Source of the DNA: Bacillus sp. FJAT-25509
GTDB taxonomy: Bacteria; Bacillota; Bacilli; Bacillales; Bacillaceae_G
Assembly: GCF_001420605.1 (NCBI RefSeq)
Contig: NZ_LJIZ01000008.1
Span: 163,222 to 227,221 of the forward strand
Length of the DNA: 64,000 nt
Reading direction: 5' to 3'
In this document: piece after piece, positions 61,884 through 64,000 of the stretch
How positions within the stretch are numbered: position 1 is the stretch's first letter
How the letters are laid out: each line of letters begins with the position of its first letter
The notes under the pieces: model-generated
What the model saw: the letters and a program-made list of their open reading frames with translations, nothing else
Told to the model about the DNA's origin: nothing
Databases searched by the model: none
Translations under genes and position numbers: made by a program

Positions 61884-62321
61884 TTGCATAAGGAAAATAT
61901 TCAAGATGCAATTTTACATTTAAAGAATAGCGGCGTACGTATTACACCTCAGAGGCATGCAATTATAGAATATTTAATAGGAAGTGGAACACATCCAACT
62001 GCTGATGAAATCTATAAAGCACTTGAGGGAAAATTTCCAAATATGAGTGTGGCAACAGTTTACAATAATCTAAGAGTATTACGTGAAGTAGGAATGGTTA
62101 AAGAATTAAACTTCGGTGATTCTTCTAGTCGTTTTGATTATATAACAACTGATCATTATCATATTATTTGTGAAAAATGTGGTGAAATGAATGACTTTCA
62201 TTACGACGGGTTAGAAGGAATCAATCTTTATGTTGAAAAGGAAACGGGATTTGAAGTAACCAATCATAGAATGGAAGTATACGGTATTTGTCCTAAATGT
62301 AAAGAAAAAACATTATCATAA
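61884..62321 (+). CDS. perR: Peroxide-responsive repressor PerR
   Basis: A 145-residue Fur-family regulator, the same length as B. subtilis PerR. Its regulatory-metal ligands His37, Asp85, His91, His93 and Asp104 all match by number, as do the structural zinc cysteines 96, 99, 136 and 139. The winged helix ([26 protein letters not shown]) lies in residues 1-80. It represses peroxide-defence genes until H2O2 oxidises a metal-bound His. The start is TTG 61884 after GGGGAGAG. It stands between bcp and ygzB as in B. subtilis. Confidence 0.95.
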   Translation: MHKENIQDAILHLKNSGVRITPQRHAIIEYLIGSGTHPTADEIYKALEGKFPNMSVATVYNNLRVLREVGMVKELNFGDSSSRFDYITTDHYHIICEKCGEMNDFHYDGLEGINLYVEKETGFEVTNHRMEVYGICPKCKEKTLS

Positions 62322-62322
62322 T

Positions 62323-62357
62323 AAAGCACATTACATAATTGTAATGTGCTTTATTTA
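62323..62357. terminator. Bidirectional terminator between perR and ygzB
   Basis: AAAGCACATTAC pairs with GTAATGTGCTTT, followed by ATTTATT. Confidence 0.9.
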
Positions 62358-62362
62358 TTATG

Positions 62363-62722
62363 CTATTGTTTAGCATCTCGTTTGCTATTATATTTTTCAT
62401 TAAATTCTTTACCTTCTAATGAAGGATCTAATGTAAGGGGCTCATTACAATACATACAGATGTCAACTTTACCAAGCATTTTAGTCGTTTTGTTACAATT
62501 CGGACAGATGACTTGAATTGTTTTTGTAGACAGCATTCCGATCCAAAAATAAACAACTGTACTACCAATAATCGCTAAAAATCCCACAAGCATAAAGATC
62601 GTCATGACAATCTTATGCTCTCTGAAAAATACACCACCATACATAATGATGAAGCCAATAAATAATAATGAAAGTGCAAACGTTCTTATATTATTAATTT
62701 TACTACTTTTCTTTTTTGCCAC
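62363..62722 (-). CDS. ygzB: YgzB-like small membrane protein with zinc ribbon
   Basis: A 119-residue protein with two hydrophobic segments ([18 protein letters not shown] and [21 protein letters not shown]) and a zinc-ribbon: CPNCNK and CMYC. B. subtilis YgzB has the same plan and place next to perR; its function is unknown. The start is taken as GTG 62722, 5 bases after GGGGTGG; an ATG at 62740 in the same frame lacks a ribosome binding site. It is convergent with perR. Confidence 0.85.
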   Translation of the reverse strand: MAKKKSSKINNIRTFALSLLFIGFIIMYGGVFFREHKIVMTIFMLVGFLAIIGSTVVYFWIGMLSTKTIQVICPNCNKTTKMLGKVDICMYCNEPLTLDPSLEGKEFNEKYNSKRDAKQ

Positions 62723-62869
62723 TTTGTCCACCCCATTCATTGTAAATATAGCATAAATGAGATAGGAAATGTTAGTGCTAACATGGAAAACAATTGGAAC
62801 TTATTTAATGGAATGATTTTAGTTGATGAATTTTGATTTTAAGCTAAATATAGGACATTCTCATATTAA

Positions 62870-63595
62870 TTAATTGGTAGTTTGATCGGATGTTACTTGG
62901 TTTATTTTCAGCTTTTTGTTAAAAAAATGAATCGGGAGATATAAAATCAAAAAATAGGGGATAAGAATTAAGCTTAATACAATTAAGCAATATGGCCATG
63001 GCCCAAAAAAGTCTAGCAAGTTTGCTCCGGTAGGTTTAGCTCTTAAAAATAGGTAGTTTCCTTTAATGACATAATCCAGTAAGTAAATAGGTATAGCTAA
63101 TAAGATTAAATAAAGGAAGGACTTTATTAATGAACGGAGAGTCGGAGTATATCCAAAGATAAACGTCATATAACAAATAGAAATAATGATCCCTCCGTGG
63201 GTAATGAAAAATTGAATATATTTAAAATGAGGAAAGCTATATTTGATATCTGGAGTAATTACAGCTTGGATAGCCCCAGCCAATCCCCAAAAATAGATAA
63301 TCTTATATATTTTATAATTTTTTGTAATGAGTGTTTAACAGCATAGATACATACTTATACCGCATAGTTGGAGAGGTAATGAATCGCCCCAATCCCACTG
63401 GTTCGTTTTAATTAACCATCCATATAATAGAAATTCAACTGTAAGCATTGAGACGATTAATAGAGTCCGAATGAATAAATCTACTTTTTTCTTATTGTTT
63501 ATAAAATTTCTGAAGTTAAACAAACAGATAAGAAGTAGGAGAATGATTAATAATGTAATAATATGTTGCTTTGAAAACAAGACGAAACCATTCAT
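62870..63595 (-). pseudogene. YwaF/TIGR02206-type membrane protein broken by one in-frame stop
   Basis: Two minus-strand frames, 63335-63595 (86 codons and stop) and 62870-63283 (137 codons), lie in the same reading frame. The 63335-63337 TAA is the only stop between them, and the intervening codons read TLITKNYKIYKIIYFWGLAG and continue into AGAIQAV. Read through, the product would be 241 residues, the usual length of YwaF-like proteins with about six hydrophobic segments. The first frame ends LPLQLCGISMYLCC, and the second holds PHFKYIQFFITHGG. So a single nonsense mutation (or sequencing error, or recoding) interrupts one gene. The upstream part ends 261 bases short of the rRNA promoters. 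Confidence 0.8.
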
Positions 63596-63792
63596 TATTT
63601 ACACCTCTCTCAATTCAGATAGATGATATTGAACAATTCGCTACTGTTAGGATCTTTTTCATTGTACATTTTTAAGTGTATTCAGCTTGTTTGTATTAAA
63701 GTATTCTGACTTGATATTTGTATGACCGGATCGACTTGTATTCTTTTTAGAAAAGAGTTTTCATCTTTTTTGAAAAAAACGTTTAAAAAGTG

Positions 63793-63821
63793 TTGACGGT
63801 AAGATTTATCGATGTTATATT
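63793..63821 (+). promoter_or_regulatory. rRNA operon promoter P1
   Basis: TTGACG at 63793-63798 and TATATT at 63816-63821 are 17 bases apart. It is the first of two tandem promoters reading to the right end. Confidence 0.8.
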
Positions 63822-63876
63822 ATTCTATGTCGCCAAGAGATGACGGCGTCGAAAGAAAAAAGATTTTAAAAAAATG

Positions 63877-63905
63877 TTGACAGGCTCTACTGAGAATGTT
63901 AAGAT
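63877..63905 (+). promoter_or_regulatory. rRNA operon promoter P2
   Basis: TTGACA at 63877-63882 and TAAGAT at 63900-63905 are 17 bases apart, 84 bases after P1, as in Bacillus rrn operons. Confidence 0.85.
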
Positions 63906-64000
63906 GAAAAAGTCGCTAATGACGCGACGAAGTGAACTTTGAAAACTAAACAAAACATGAAGTAAACGTCAATTATTAGTTTTTTGAGCAATACAAGATT
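63906..64000 (+). promoter_or_regulatory. rRNA operon leader with boxA-like sequence
   Basis: After P2 come a hairpin GTCGC/GCGAC (63912-63928) and a boxA-like TGAACTTTGAAAACTAAAC at 63933-63951, which in Bacillus precedes 16S rRNA. No 16S sequence is reached by base 64000. In B. subtilis rrnD follows ygzB-ygxA, so this matches. Confidence 0.8.

Overview
The window is a low-GC chromosome segment (roughly one third G+C by eye) from an endospore-forming member of the Bacillaceae. The evidence is two small acid-soluble spore proteins (SspE, SspK), near-canonical Bacillus ribosome binding sites with frequent TTG and GTG starts, a PerR that keeps every metal ligand of the B. subtilis protein at the same residue number, and, from about 38.8 to 64 kb, a gene order that follows the B. 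subtilis yfhE-yfhF-recX-yfhH-sspK-yfhJ-yfhP-mutY-yfhS-sspE-ygaB-ygaC-ygaD-ygaE-gsaB-bcp-perR-ygzB-rrn block. The species cannot be named from the sequence alone.

Layout. 0-9.4 kb: the tail of an InhA-like M6 metalloprotease, a MupG-like TIM-barrel protein, a methyltransferase, a threonine-aldolase-like PLP enzyme, VOC proteins, a GH65 phosphorylase and a YerB lipoprotein. 9.5-16.6 kb: a Cys-rich plus pentapeptide-repeat protein, a short divergent SEDS-like membrane protein, and two divergent regulator/target pairs (MocR with an EamA exporter; AraC-type regulator with an aldo/keto reductase). 16.7-22.7 kb: an XRE/helical-repeat regulator followed by a 1426-residue secreted subtilisin with cohesin-like and dockerin modules. 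Their promoters share a nearly identical 50-bp block holding a 13-bp palindrome at the same place. 23-28.6 kb: DEAD-box RNA helicase with a 9-residue repeat tail, glutaminase, TSUP permease, and a DinB-GNAT-Ogt operon. 28.7-35 kb (minus strand): AI-2E permease, LtaS-type lipoteichoic acid synthase, and the YojN/YojO MoxR-VWA pair. 35-38.4 kb: pflB-pflA, with a Rex-like operator upstream. 38.6-64 kb: the conserved yfh/yga/perR block, carrying lineage-specific insertions (a GNAT protein, a tRNA-like gene and an amidohydrolase near 39-41 kb; a glutamate synthase large subunit at 52-56 kb; an ABC-2 exporter and K+ channel at 58-61 kb), ending in tandem promoters and the leader of an rRNA operon whose 16S gene lies just beyond the window.

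At least three copies of a GC-rich structured intergenic repeat are present (1.85, 6.9 and 47.2 kb); two share about 300 bp of homology. Other unusual elements are a 21-bp-phased TTGC repeat array, CtsR-like heptads upstream of ygaB, a degenerate tRNA, and a YwaF-like gene broken by one in-frame stop. The clearest candidate for an undescribed system is the regulator/protease pair at 16.8-22.7 kb with its shared promoter box.
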